Positions 17,603 to 25,817 of a stretch of 64,000 bases of DNA are shown piece by piece; positions within the stretch are counted from its first letter, which is position 1, and every line of letters begins with the position of its first letter. The stretch comes from Bradyrhizobium lablabi (GTDB lineage Bacteria > Pseudomonadota > Alphaproteobacteria > Rhizobiales > Xanthobacteraceae), in the NCBI RefSeq assembly GCF_018129385.1, contig NZ_JAFCLN010000001.1, positions 248,001 to 312,000 on the forward strand, written 5' to 3'. The notes beneath the pieces are model-generated. The model ran no database searches. It worked only from the letters and a program-made list of their open reading frames with translations, and was not told the origin of the DNA. A program made the translations under genes and the position numbers.

Positions 17603-18702
17603 AGGTCGACGGCCGGCATTTTCGCAGTATCTGGCTCGAGCCCGATGGCGTGACGGTCGGCGCGATCGACCAGCGGCGGCTGCCGCATGAGTTCGTTGTC
17701 GCGCGGCTGAACGACGCCGAAGACGCGGCTGAAGCGATCCGCTCCATGCTGGTGCGCGGCGCGCCCCTGATCGGCGCCACCGCAGCCTATGGTGTTGCGC
17801 TGGCGATGCGCGCCGACAGTTCCGATGCCGCACTCGATCAGGCCTACAAGCTGCTGATCGCGACGCGGCCGACCGCGATCAACTTGAAATGGGCGCTGGA
17901 CGAGATGGTCCGGCTGCTGCGTCCGCTGCCGCCCTCGGCCCGCGTGGAGGCAGCCTATGCGCGCGCCCGCGAAATCGCCGACGAGGACGTCACGATCAAC
18001 CGCGATATCGGCAGGCATGGGATTGAGCTGATCAAGGCCATTGCCGCGACCAAGAAGCCGGGCGAGCCTGTTAATGTGCTGACCCATTGCAACGCCGGCT
18101 GGCTCGCCACTGTCGACTGGGGTACCGCGACGTCGCCGATCTACCAGGCCCATGACGGCGGGCTCGCCGTCCATGTCTGGGTCGACGAGACGCGGCCGCG
18201 CAACCAGGGCGCCTCGCTCACCGCCTGGGAACTCGGCCATCACGGCGTGCGCCACACCGTCATCCCCGACAATACCGGCGGCCACCTGATGCAGCATCGT
18301 ATGGTCGACCTCGCGATCGTCGGAACCGACCGGGTCACCGCCAATGGCGATGTCTGCAACAAGATCGGAACTTACCTCAAGGCGCTCGCGGCGCATGACA
18401 ACGGCGTGCCGTTCTATGTTGCACTGCCATCGCCGACTATCGACTTTAGTATTGATGATGGCGTCAAACAGATTCCGATCGAACAGCGCAGCGCCGCAGA
18501 GGTCACCGACATGACCGGCCGCACCGCCGACGGGCGCATTGAGACCGTCCGCATCGTTCCCGACGGCTCTCCGGCAGCAAATTACGCATTCGACGTTACG
18601 CCGGCGCGGCTGGTGACGGGACTGATCACCGAGCGCGGCGTGCTCAAGCCTGATCGTGCTGCACTTGCGAGCGCATTTCCGGAGCGCGCCAACGGACATT
18701 GA
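17599..18702 (+). CDS. mtnA: S-methyl-5-thioribose-1-phosphate isomerase
   Basis: The 367-residue protein belongs to the eIF2B-alpha-related MtnA family, which turns methylthioribose-1-phosphate into methylthioribulose-1-phosphate. It shows the RGAP substrate loop ([19 protein letters not shown]), the catalytic cysteine C164 in [10 protein letters not shown] and the aspartate D244 in [19 protein letters not shown]. It starts inside the stop codon of mtnP. Together with mtnP and the divergent aldolase it forms a short methylthioadenosine or 5'-deoxyadenosine recycling route. No mtnB, mtnC or mtnD of the full methionine salvage cycle is present in the window. Confidence 0.95.
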   Translation: MKVDGRHFRSIWLEPDGVTVGAIDQRRLPHEFVVARLNDAEDAAEAIRSMLVRGAPLIGATAAYGVALAMRADSSDAALDQAYKLLIATRPTAINLKWALDEMVRLLRPLPPSARVEAAYARAREIADEDVTINRDIGRHGIELIKAIAATKKPGEPVNVLTHCNAGWLATVDWGTATSPIYQAHDGGLAVHVWVDETRPRNQGASLTAWELGHHGVRHTVIPDNTGGHLMQHRMVDLAIVGTDRVTANGDVCNKIGTYLKALAAHDNGVPFYVALPSPTIDFSIDDGVKQIPIEQRSAAEVTDMTGRTADGRIETVRIVPDGSPAANYAFDVTPARLVTGLITERGVLKPDRAALASAFPERANGH

Positions 18703-18759
18703 CGCCGGCGATGTCGGCACGTATCCGGAAGGCTGTGGCATTCTGGATACCTCTTCTCC

Positions 18760-19302
18760 ATGTCCAATACCGATATTGAAATCGTCGTCGAGGATCCGAC
18801 CGCGCCCGAGGCCAATTCGCCCGCGGTGACCAGCAATCGGGTCGTCGATGTCGTCGTGTCCCTGCTGCTGCTCGCCCTTGCCGTGACGCTCGGTTACGAC
18901 AACTGGCGCACCGGTGCGGGGTGGGAATCGACCGGTCCGCAGGCCGGCTATTTTCCGTTCTATCTTTCGATCATCCTTGGCGGAGCGAGCCTCTACGGCA
19001 TCGTGGCGGCGTTCTTTTCGCGCAAGGAGGCGGCCGAGACCTTCGTCATGCGGGCGCAGCTCCGCCGCGTGCTCGCGGTGTTCGTGCCGACGGTGCTGTT
19101 CGTGCTCGGCACGCAATTCCTCGGCCTCTATGTCGCCAGCTTCCTCTTGATCTCCGGCTTCATGTTCTTCGTCGGCAAGATCGCGTGGTGGAAGTCGCTG
19201 CTGACGGCTTTCGTGTTCACCGCCGCGATGTTCATCGTGTTCGACGTCGCCTTCGACGTCATCATGCCCAAGGGACCGCTCGAAGCGGCCCTCGGGCGTT
19301 AA
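18760..19302 (+). CDS. TctB-family small membrane subunit of a tripartite tricarboxylate transporter
   Basis: The 180-residue protein is predicted to have four membrane helices (about residues 29-46, 63-85, 103-135 and 140-162). It has the TctB hallmarks of a short cytosolic leader followed by VVDVVVSLLLLALAVTLGYD, and GPQAGYFPFYLSIILGGASL. It precedes tctA by 22 nt and follows mtnA by 57 nt, so it may be read through from the mtn genes. It is the usually essential but poorly conserved partner of TctA. Confidence 0.88.
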   Translation: MSNTDIEIVVEDPTAPEANSPAVTSNRVVDVVVSLLLLALAVTLGYDNWRTGAGWESTGPQAGYFPFYLSIILGGASLYGIVAAFFSRKEAAETFVMRAQLRRVLAVFVPTVLFVLGTQFLGLYVASFLLISGFMFFVGKIAWWKSLLTAFVFTAAMFIVFDVAFDVIMPKGPLEAALGR

Positions 19303-19324
19303 CCGGTCGATGGGGCTCTGAATC

Positions 19325-20836
19325 ATGGAAGCCTTCGGCCTCTTGATGCACGGTTTCGCCGTGCTGCTGACCTGGAAGACGCTGCTCTTGATGATGATCG
19401 GGCTGGTGCTCGGCATCTTCGTCGGCGTGCTGCCGGGCCTTGGCGGGCCCAACGGCGTGGCGATTCTGCTGCCGCTCACGTTCACCATGGATCCGACCTC
19501 GGCCATCGTGATGCTGTCCTGCATCTACTGGGGCGCGCTGTTCGGTGGCGCCATCACCTCCATCCTGTTCAACATTCCAGGCGAAGCCTGGTCGGTCGCC
19601 ACCACGTTTGACGGCTATCCGATGGCGCAGCAGGGCAGGGCTGCGGAAGCGCTCACCGCCGCGTTTACGTCCTCGTTCATCGGCTCGCTGGTTGCGGTGA
19701 TGCTGATCACCTTCCTCGCGCCGATGATTTCCTCCTTCGCGCTGAAGTTCGGTCCGCCCGAATTCTTTGCGGTGTACCTGCTCACCTTTTGCTCCTTTGT
19801 CGGCCTCGGCCGCGAGGCCAAGCACAAGACGGTCATCTCGATGTCGCTGGGCTTGCTCCTTGCCGGCGTCGGCATGGACACGGTGTCGGGCCAGCTCCGC
19901 ATGACCTTCGGCAGTGCCGAACTCCTGCGCGGCGTCAACTTCCTCGTCGCTGTCATCGGCCTGTTCGGCATCAGCGAGATTCTACTCACCATGGAGGAAC
20001 GGCTGGCTTTGCGCGGACACGCCGCCGGCATCTCGCTGCGCGTCGTGCTGTCGGTGTGGAGGGATCTGCCAAAATACTGGGTGACGCTGCTGCGCTCGTC
20101 CTTTATCGGCTGCTGGCTCGGCATCACGCCGGGCGGCGCGATCGCGGCCTCTTTCATGGGCTACAACCTCGCCAAGCGCTTCTCCAAGGACCAGGACAGC
20201 TTTGGCAAGGGCCGCATCGAGGGCGTGTTCGCGCCGGAGACGGCGGCGCATGCGTCCGGCACCTCCGCGCTGCTGCCGATGCTGGCGCTCGGCATTCCCG
20301 GCTCCGGCACCGCGGCGATCCTGCTCGGCGGCTTGATGGTGTGGGGCCTCAATCCCGGGCCGCTGCTGTTCGTCGAGCACAAGGATTTTGTCTGGGGCCT
20401 GATCGCCTCGATGTATCTCGGCAACGTCGTCGGGCTCGTGCTGGTGCTGACGACGGTGCCGATCTTCGCCTCCATCCTGCGCGTGCCGTTCGCGGCCGTC
20501 GCGCCGATGATCGTGGTGTCCTGCGCGATCGGGGCATATGCGATCCAGAACGCGATGTTCGATATCTGGCTGATGCTCGGCTTTGGCGTTGTCGGCTACG
20601 TCTTCAAGAAGATCGGCATTCCGCTGGCGCCGTTCACGCTGGCCTTGGTGCTCGGCAACCGCGCCGAGGATGCCTTCCGCCTGTCGATGATCGGCTCCGG
20701 CGGCGATCTCAAGGTGTTCTGGTCGAACGGCCTTGTGGGCTCGATCACGACGCTCGCGTTTATCCTGCTGTTCTGGCCGGTGATCGACCGGGTGTTCGGC
20801 GGCGTGTCGCGGATGATGAAGCCGAAGGCGGCGTAG
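19325..20836 (+). CDS. TctA-family large membrane subunit of a tripartite tricarboxylate transporter
   Basis: The 503-residue polytopic protein carries the TctA signature GVLPGLGGPNGVAILLPLTF near residue 40 and a related internal motif (SALLPMLALGIPGSGTAAIL) near residue 320. These reflect the duplicated halves of this secondary transporter. About 12 membrane segments are visible. Working with TctB and a TctC-type binding protein, it moves a carboxylate into the cell using an ion gradient. It is the last gene of the mtnP-mtnA-tctB-tctA run; a repeat element begins 10 nt after its stop. Confidence 0.93.
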   Translation: MEAFGLLMHGFAVLLTWKTLLLMMIGLVLGIFVGVLPGLGGPNGVAILLPLTFTMDPTSAIVMLSCIYWGALFGGAITSILFNIPGEAWSVATTFDGYPMAQQGRAAEALTAAFTSSFIGSLVAVMLITFLAPMISSFALKFGPPEFFAVYLLTFCSFVGLGREAKHKTVISMSLGLLLAGVGMDTVSGQLRMTFGSAELLRGVNFLVAVIGLFGISEILLTMEERLALRGHAAGISLRVVLSVWRDLPKYWVTLLRSSFIGCWLGITPGGAIAASFMGYNLAKRFSKDQDSFGKGRIEGVFAPETAAHASGTSALLPMLALGIPGSGTAAILLGGLMVWGLNPGPLLFVEHKDFVWGLIASMYLGNVVGLVLVLTTVPIFASILRVPFAAVAPMIVVSCAIGAYAIQNAMFDIWLMLGFGVVGYVFKKIGIPLAPFTLALVLGNRAEDAFRLSMIGSGGDLKVFWSNGLVGSITTLAFILLFWPVIDRVFGGVSRMMKPKAA

Positions 20837-20845
20837 TGCATTTTC

Positions 20846-20968
20846 TCGTGTCCCGGCCTTGAGCCGGGACCCATGCTTGCTTCGGTTGCCGGCTCCAATT
20901 TCATGGATCCCGGGTCTGCATCGCATCATTCCGCTGACGCTCCATGCTGCGAAGCGCACGGGACACGA
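20846..20968. repeat. Palindromic dispersed repeat after tctA
   Basis: The outer arms TCGTGTCCCG and CGGGACACGA are inverted, and inner segments (CCCGGCCTTGAGCCGGG; GATCCCGGGTC) add further pairing. Elements of this composition are common between genes in Bradyrhizobium; this is from memory. It may also act as a 3' RNA stabiliser or terminator of the tct transcript. Confidence 0.65.
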
Positions 20969-21523
20969 TACCGGTCACGACCTCGCATTCTCGCGACATG
21001 ATCTGCCCGAGTTTTTCAATCTCGTAGTCCCTCTCTCGAAACAGAGGGAGCAGGGAATGCCGGGTGCGCGCTGCACCCGCGGTCTCGTGTGCGCTGCTTG
21101 CGCATCAAAAAACTGCACACGAGCATACAGGTGAAGCGGAAACACGCCGACATCCCCTGCGCAATGGCTTTACGACTTATATCGTGATCTCCCCGGTGAG
21201 CGGGCTTGTTGTCACCGTCATCCCGCAGAAGCGTCAGCTTCTCCAGAATTTAGCGCCAGCGTCGCGGCGCCAGGACCACACGACTTCGCCGTACGCGACC
21301 GGCGTTTCGTCCAGCGTGAAAAACCGCCTGACGCCGCCCGCGTCCATCGCATCACATCCCAACGTTTGGTGACGATGGCCAACGCCCCTCATCGGGATGT
21401 GACGATGGAAGTTATAATTCTGATTTTCAGAATCGCAAAGAGAAATATTTTTGCTGCCGGGACTTGACACGAATTCCGGAAAACAGAAGTGATTTGCCCG
21501 TCGTGTTGAATTTGTCACAGGCA
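20969..21523. other. Non-coding, probably repeat-derived stretch
   Basis: No gene is supported in these 555 nt. The text around 21150-21390 (for example CGTCATCCCGCAGAAGCGTC and CATCGCATCACATCCCAACG) resembles dispersed sequence that I recall from many Bradyrhizobium intergenic regions, and the AT-rich part near 21410-21480 looks like another degenerate copy. Short open frames here carry no recognisable domain. Confidence 0.45.
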
Positions 21524-21606
21524 GTAGGATGGGTAGAGCGAAGCGAAACCCATCGAACCCGTTACTGTGTCAGGTGATGGGTTTCGCTGCGCTCTACCCA
21601 TCCTAC
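21524..21606. repeat. Long near-perfect inverted repeat (31-bp arms)
   Basis: The left arm (21524-21554) and right arm (21576-21606) are inverted copies with one mismatch in 31, separated by a 21-nt loop. The arms contain ATGGGTAGAGCGAAGCGAAA, a motif I recall as a dispersed genomic repeat in rhizobia. It ends 15 nt from the stop of the CoA-transferase gene and could form its terminator. Confidence 0.85.
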
Positions 21607-21621
21607 GGTCTACGGCTGTTC

Positions 21622-22815
21622 TCACACCACCTTGTGGTGGCGCAGCTCCGCGATCTCCTCGCCGGCAAAGCCGAACTCGGCGAGCACCTCTTCGGTCTGC
21701 TCGCCGAATTCCGGCGGGCGTGCGGCCATTTTGCTCGGCGTGCGCGACAGCGTGACAGGCTGGCCGACCAGTTGGATGTGGCGATTCTCGTCGTTCGGCA
21801 CATGCTGGGCGATGCCGAGATGTTTTACCTGCGCATCCTCGAACATCTGGTCGATGGCATAGATCGGGCCGCAGGGTACGCCGGCCTCGTTCAATTCCCT
21901 GACCCAGGTCTCCGTCGATTTTTTCTCGGTGAGCTTGCCGATCGCGGCATTGAGCGCGTCGCGGTTCTTCGAGCGCGCGGGTGCGGTGGCGTAATCGGGA
22001 TTGGTGACGAGTTCGGGCGCGCCGATCGCCTGTGCGCAGCGCTCCCAGATGCGGCCGCCGGTGGTGGCGATGTTGATGTAGCCGTCCGAGGTCTTGAACA
22101 CACCGGTCGGGATCGAGGTCGGATGGTTGTTGCCGGCCTGCTTGGCCACTTCCTTTTCCATCAGCCAGCGCGAGGCCTGGAAATCCAGCATGAAAATCTG
22201 CGCCTGTAGCAGCGAGGTCTGCACCCACTGGCCTTCGCCGGAGACTTCCCGCTCCAGCAGCGCGGTCAGGATGCCCATGGCGCAAAACAGCCCGGCAGAG
22301 AGGTCGGCGACGGGAATGCCGACCCGCATCGGGCCTTCACCCGGCGCGCCGGTGACCGACATCAGCCCGCCCATGCCTTGCGCGATCTGATCGAAGCCGG
22401 GCCGCTTGTGATAGGGGCCGTCCTGGCCAAAGCCGGAAATGCTGCCATAGACGATGCGCGGGTTGATCTTGTGGATGCTCTCGTAGTCGATGCCGAGCTT
22501 GGCCTTCACGTCGGGGCGAAAGTTCTCGACGATGACGTCGGCCTTCTCTGCCAGCCGCTTGAACACCTCGAGACCCCTGGGGTCCTTCAGGTTCAGCGTC
22601 ATCGCGCGCTTGTTGCGGTGCAAATTCTGAAAATCCGAGCCGCGGCGCGGACCGCCCGGCTGTTCGCCCGCAGCATCCTCCAGTAGCGCATCGATCTTGA
22701 TGACGTTGGCGCCCCAGTCCGCGAGCTGCCGCACGCAGGTCGGTCCGGAACGGACGCGGGTCAGATCGAGCACGGTAAAACGGGAGAGGGCCTGGGAAGC
22801 GCGCGGGAAGGACAT
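21622..22815 (-). CDS. CaiB/BaiF-type (family III) CoA-transferase
   Basis: The 397-residue protein belongs to the formyl-CoA transferase/CaiB family. Visible features are LDLTRVRSGPTCVRQLADWG at the N-terminus, RGSDFQNLHRNKRAMTLNLK, VIVENFRPDVKAKLG, and GIPVADLSAGLF with the catalytic aspartate at D171. These enzymes move CoA between carboxylic acids through mixed-anhydride and thioester intermediates. The start at 22815 (MSFPRASQALSRF) is chosen because the longer reading from 22890 adds a leader unlike the family. It is a single gene flanked by repeats and an empty region, so its acid is unknown. Confidence 0.9.
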   Translation of the reverse strand: MSFPRASQALSRFTVLDLTRVRSGPTCVRQLADWGANVIKIDALLEDAAGEQPGGPRRGSDFQNLHRNKRAMTLNLKDPRGLEVFKRLAEKADVIVENFRPDVKAKLGIDYESIHKINPRIVYGSISGFGQDGPYHKRPGFDQIAQGMGGLMSVTGAPGEGPMRVGIPVADLSAGLFCAMGILTALLEREVSGEGQWVQTSLLQAQIFMLDFQASRWLMEKEVAKQAGNNHPTSIPTGVFKTSDGYINIATTGGRIWERCAQAIGAPELVTNPDYATAPARSKNRDALNAAIGKLTEKKSTETWVRELNEAGVPCGPIYAIDQMFEDAQVKHLGIAQHVPNDENRHIQLVGQPVTLSRTPSKMAARPPEFGEQTEEVLAEFGFAGEEIAELRHHKVV

Positions 22816-23440
22816 GTCAGAAGGCTCCGAGAGAATTCCGGAAGGGTAGCAGTAGTCGGATATCGGATCGAGGTCATGCCAGCAATGCATTAGGCCGGGC
22901 CGCTCGTGCGAGGCGCTTCAATGAAGGAATGCCGGCAGCGTTGTGCGAAAATTGCCTGCAAAGCGCGCCGCCCGCCGCGCTTCCGATCATCTCGCCGCCG
23001 TGGCCGGCGAAGCTCCAGTCGCAAAGCCGAGGGGCCGCGACGGCGCCCGGTTCCCTACGATCCTCTCGCGGTGCGGCGGCACCCCGGTCCCAACCACTCT
23101 GCCCGCAGCCAACAATGCTGGCAATCTCAAGTAGAATTTGGTTCTGGCCATATTGAACCGAAGGTCGGATCGTGCGACGTACTAATGGGAGGGGTGTGGC
23201 TGTTGCTTAAGTAATTTTTGGGGCCGGACCTTTTCCAGTACGAAAGTCAATCGTCTGTGGGGGCGACGACATTGTCCATCTGACATCGTTTTGTTGCACC
23301 GCCTTGCTAGGTGGAATGGCCCCTCGCGGCTGATTGAAATTCCCTGCCAGTATTGCGTGCCGACCTCTCTACCTCCCTTCCTTTTCGTGGTGCCGATTGC
23401 GGCACCGTGTCTCTTGGTGTTCAACTCTTTGAGGGCTCTC
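22816..23440. other. Intergenic region upstream of the beta-helix protein
   Basis: No gene is supported. Just before the beta-helix gene lies a small perfect hairpin (GGTGCCG-ATTG-CGGCACC, 23389-23406) within what should be the 5' leader, not followed by a T-run. The part 22916-23160 is GC-rich with unconvincing short frames and may be degraded coding sequence. Confidence 0.4.
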
Positions 23441-24208
23441 ATGAAGAAAACTAGCTTATTGCTCGGTCTTTTTGGATTGCTCGCGATCGTTTCCGTTCCC
23501 ACGACCTCGGCACATGCCCAGGCGACCCGTACCTGGGTGTCGGGTGTAGGTGACGACGCCAATCCATGCAGCCGCACGGCGCCCTGCAAGACGTTTGCCG
23601 GTGCGATCTCGAAAACCGCCACCGGCGGTGAGATCAACTGCATCGATCCGGGCGGCTTTGGCGCCGTCACGATCACGAAGTCGATCGCCATCATCTGCGA
23701 ACCCTTCACCGCCGGCGTGCTCGTGTCGGGGACCAACGCCATCATCGTCAACGCTGCGGCGCCCGCCGAGGTTCTTCTCCAGGGACTTGACATCGAAGGC
23801 CTCGGCACCGGCATCAACGGCGTGAGCATCCCCAGCTCCAGCGGTGCCAAGGTGACGATCAGGAAATCTGCGATCCGCAATTTCAACGGAAACGGCGTCA
23901 ACCTGACAGGCGCGGCCGGCGCGCGCGTCCTCATTGAGGATACGTATATCGCGAGCAACACCGGCGGCGTGAACATCGCCGGCGCCGGCGGAGCGGTGAA
24001 TACCGCAATCCTGATCAGGACGACGGTCGACAACAATACCAACTTCGCGACGAGTGTGGCCGCGCCAAGCGCGATCACCCTGAACGCTTCGACTTTGGCG
24101 GGCAGCCCGGCAGCCATCTCGGTCACCGGCAGCCCGACGGTCGCCTCGTTCGGCAACAACGCCATCGCGGGCTCCGGCACGATCACGGCGACCGTTCCGC
24201 TCAAGTAA
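23441..24208 (+). CDS. Exported right-handed beta-helix protein
   Basis: The 255-residue protein starts at the ATG at 23441, preceded by GAGGG with 5-nt spacing; a longer reading from 23291 lacks this. The signal peptide MKKTSLLLGLFGLLAIVSV ends near SAHAQA (about residue 27). The mature part begins TRTWVSGVGDDANPCSRTAP and has paired cysteines. It continues in repeating strands such as VTIRKSAIRNFNGNGVNL and VLIEDTYIASNTGGVNIAG, typical of parallel beta-helices of the pectate-lyase-like superfamily. No lyase catalytic residues are evident. A strong terminator follows. It lies near the type II secretion genes and could be a substrate; that is a guess from position and signal peptide only. Confidence 0.75.
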   Translation: MKKTSLLLGLFGLLAIVSVPTTSAHAQATRTWVSGVGDDANPCSRTAPCKTFAGAISKTATGGEINCIDPGGFGAVTITKSIAIICEPFTAGVLVSGTNAIIVNAAAPAEVLLQGLDIEGLGTGINGVSIPSSSGAKVTIRKSAIRNFNGNGVNLTGAAGARVLIEDTYIASNTGGVNIAGAGGAVNTAILIRTTVDNNTNFATSVAAPSAITLNASTLAGSPAAISVTGSPTVASFGNNAIAGSGTITATVPLK

Positions 24209-24265
24209 GCCAGGGCGGCTTCCTCTCGATCGGAGAGGCACAACAGCATATCCGACCGACAAATG

Positions 24266-24302
24266 CGCAACAGGCTCCACGGAGCCTGTTGCGTTTTGTT
24301 TT
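24266..24302 (+). terminator. Rho-independent terminator of the beta-helix gene
   Basis: A 12-13-bp perfect stem (CGCAACAGGCTCC / GGAGCCTGTTGCG) with a very tight loop is followed by TTTTGTTTT. It is one of the clearest terminators in the window. Confidence 0.95.
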
Positions 24303-24576
24303 GCGGACTTGCCGCGCGTGTTGCGCATCTGACTGGACGGGGGGCCCAACAGCGCATCGACGGGGGCATCACGTGCTTGTCGCCCTCCAGCGGACGAAAC
24401 GTCGCGCTACCGCAACTCAAGTGACAGAACCGCCGAAATCGCAATATCGAATGCGGCATCTCCGACCGGCTGCTGAAGGTCCTATCGACGTGCGGGTTTG
24501 GGCACTCACTTGGGCCACCTGCAAGGCATGGATTTCCCGTTTGCGCGTGGCTAGACTGAGATCGTTCAGACCGTGA
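24303..24576. other. Short intergenic region before the Sel1 gene
   Basis: Nothing recognisable is coded here. The promoter of the Sel1-repeat gene presumably lies in it, but no convincing promoter hexamers are visible. Confidence 0.35.
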
Positions 24577-25137
24577 ATGGAAAACAGGATGAGTCAGCGA
24601 GCGGATCGTCGTGCCAACGGAAGCGGCGCCGCGTCGCGACGCCATGCCGCGTCGGTGCTTGGCCTGGTCAGCGCTGCATGGTTCCTTCTGATGATGGGCG
24701 CGGCCGAGGCCGCATCGATGCGCCAGGCCATCGCTGCCTTCAACCGTCAGAACTACATGCTCGCGGCGCAAGTTTTCACGCCTTATGCCGAGCGGGGCGA
24801 TCCGACCGCGCAAGCCTATCTGGGCTTCATGTACGAGACCGGCCGGGGCGTGCCACAGAATTATACGGATGCCGCGATGTGGTACCGCCGCGCCGCGGAG
24901 CAGGGTGACAGCCTCGCGCAATATTCGCTCGGCCTGCTCTACGACCGCGGTTTTGGCGTGCCGCAGGACATCGTCGAGGCCGGCAAATGGCTCAATCTCG
25001 CCACCGCCGGTGCGCCTCCCAGGGCGCGGGAGGCGCGGGCGCGGATCCGCGACGCCGTCACCACCAAGATGACCCGCGGGGAGATCGCGCAGGCGCGGCT
25101 GAAGGCGCTGGAGTGGGTGCCCAAGCGCGAGCGCTGA
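24577..25137 (+). CDS. Sel1-repeat (TPR-like) exported protein
   Basis: The 186-residue protein has a basic N-terminus and a hydrophobic segment (ASVLGLVSAAWFLLMMGAAE, about 23-42) that should act as signal peptide or anchor. Sel1-like repeats of about 36 residues follow, seen in AAQVFTPYAERGDPTAQAYL, GFMYETGRGVPQNYTDAAMW and LGLLYDRGFGVPQDIVEAGK. Such repeats mediate protein contacts in the periplasm or at the membrane. The C-terminal part is basic. An alternative start is the ATG at 24589. It is convergent with the prepilin peptidase gene (13 nt between stops); a link to the secretion system is possible but unproven. Confidence 0.8.
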   Translation: MENRMSQRADRRANGSGAASRRHAASVLGLVSAAWFLLMMGAAEAASMRQAIAAFNRQNYMLAAQVFTPYAERGDPTAQAYLGFMYETGRGVPQNYTDAAMWYRRAAEQGDSLAQYSLGLLYDRGFGVPQDIVEAGKWLNLATAGAPPRAREARARIRDAVTTKMTRGEIAQARLKALEWVPKRER

Positions 25138-25150
25138 AGCCGCTCGGGGT

Positions 25151-25711
25151 TCAGTACATCAGCGCCTCTGCCAGCCAGCCCAGCCAGATCGCCGGCGCCA
25201 GGAACGCGCCGAACGGCAGGAAGGCCGTGCCCCGCAGCGGACGGCGGTGGACCATTGCATGGATGAGGTAGGCGGCGATAGCCGTCAGGGTCGCGGCTTC
25301 CAGCACCGCAAAGATCGTCACCCAGCCGAGCCAGGCGCCGAGTACGCCCGCCAGCTTGACGTCGCCAAGGCCGAGCCCGTCCCGGCCGCGCCAGCGCCGG
25401 TAGCCTTCCGTCAGCACCAGCAAGGGCAGGGCGACGGCGCAGGCCCGCCCGATGGACCACAGAACGCCCTCCCAGCCGGCGTCCGGTCCGACGATGCCGG
25501 CGCGAAGCAGCGCCAGGGCCGCAGCGGCGGCCGTCAGCTCGTTCGGGATGACGTAGCGGTCCTGATCCATCACCGCGATGGCCAGCATCAGCGCGGCCAG
25601 CAACGCACCGAACAGCCCCTCCGGTCCCGGCGCCACGGCCAGGCTGACCGCGACTGCGACAAGCAACAAAAGGCTGAGGACGGCTTGCCGGCCTGTCGAT
25701 CCCGCCACCAC
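25151..25711 (-). CDS. gspO: Type II secretion prepilin peptidase (A24 family, short form)
   Basis: The 186-residue polytopic protein is an aspartic prepilin peptidase. The first catalytic aspartate lies in AVMDQDRYVIPNELT (about residues 48-56) and the second in GLGLGDVKLAGVLG, the GxGD motif. It lacks the N-terminal cytoplasmic methyltransferase domain of full-length GspO/PilD, so it may only cleave and not N-methylate. It would process the pseudopilins encoded by gspG-K. The start codon is GTG at 25711 and no strong Shine-Dalgarno is seen. A repeat block lies between this gene and gspD. Confidence 0.85.
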   Translation of the reverse strand: MVAGSTGRQAVLSLLLLVAVAVSLAVAPGPEGLFGALLAALMLAIAVMDQDRYVIPNELTAAAAALALLRAGIVGPDAGWEGVLWSIGRACAVALPLLVLTEGYRRWRGRDGLGLGDVKLAGVLGAWLGWVTIFAVLEAATLTAIAAYLIHAMVHRRPLRGTAFLPFGAFLAPAIWLGWLAEALMY

Positions 25712-25716
25712 GCGCT

Positions 25717-25754
25717 AGATCATGATGCGATTACAAGGAATCGCATCATGATCT
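25717..25754. repeat. Perfect 16-bp inverted repeat between gspO and gspD
   Basis: AGATCATGATGCGATT is repeated in inverted form after a 6-nt spacer (ACAAGG). It lies immediately upstream of gspO and adjoins a second palindromic element. Confidence 0.85.
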
Positions 25755-25767
25755 CATCTCCTTGTTT

Positions 25768-25817
25768 GAGCATGATCTTTTCGGAAAACCGGTTTCCACT
25801 TTTCCGGATCATGCTCT
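25768..25817. repeat. Rhizobiales palindromic element at the gspD stop
   Basis: The ends GAGCATGATC and GATCATGCTC are inverted, with a CGGAAAACCGG core inside. I recall this motif as a widely dispersed Rhizobiales intergenic palindrome. Its right edge overlaps the TAG stop of gspD, so it may supply the 3' end of that mRNA. Confidence 0.75.

Noticed and set aside
17374..19524. A 716-codon minus-strand frame opposite mtnP/mtnA/tctB
   Set aside because: It is antisense to conserved enzymes with intact motifs; shadow frame.
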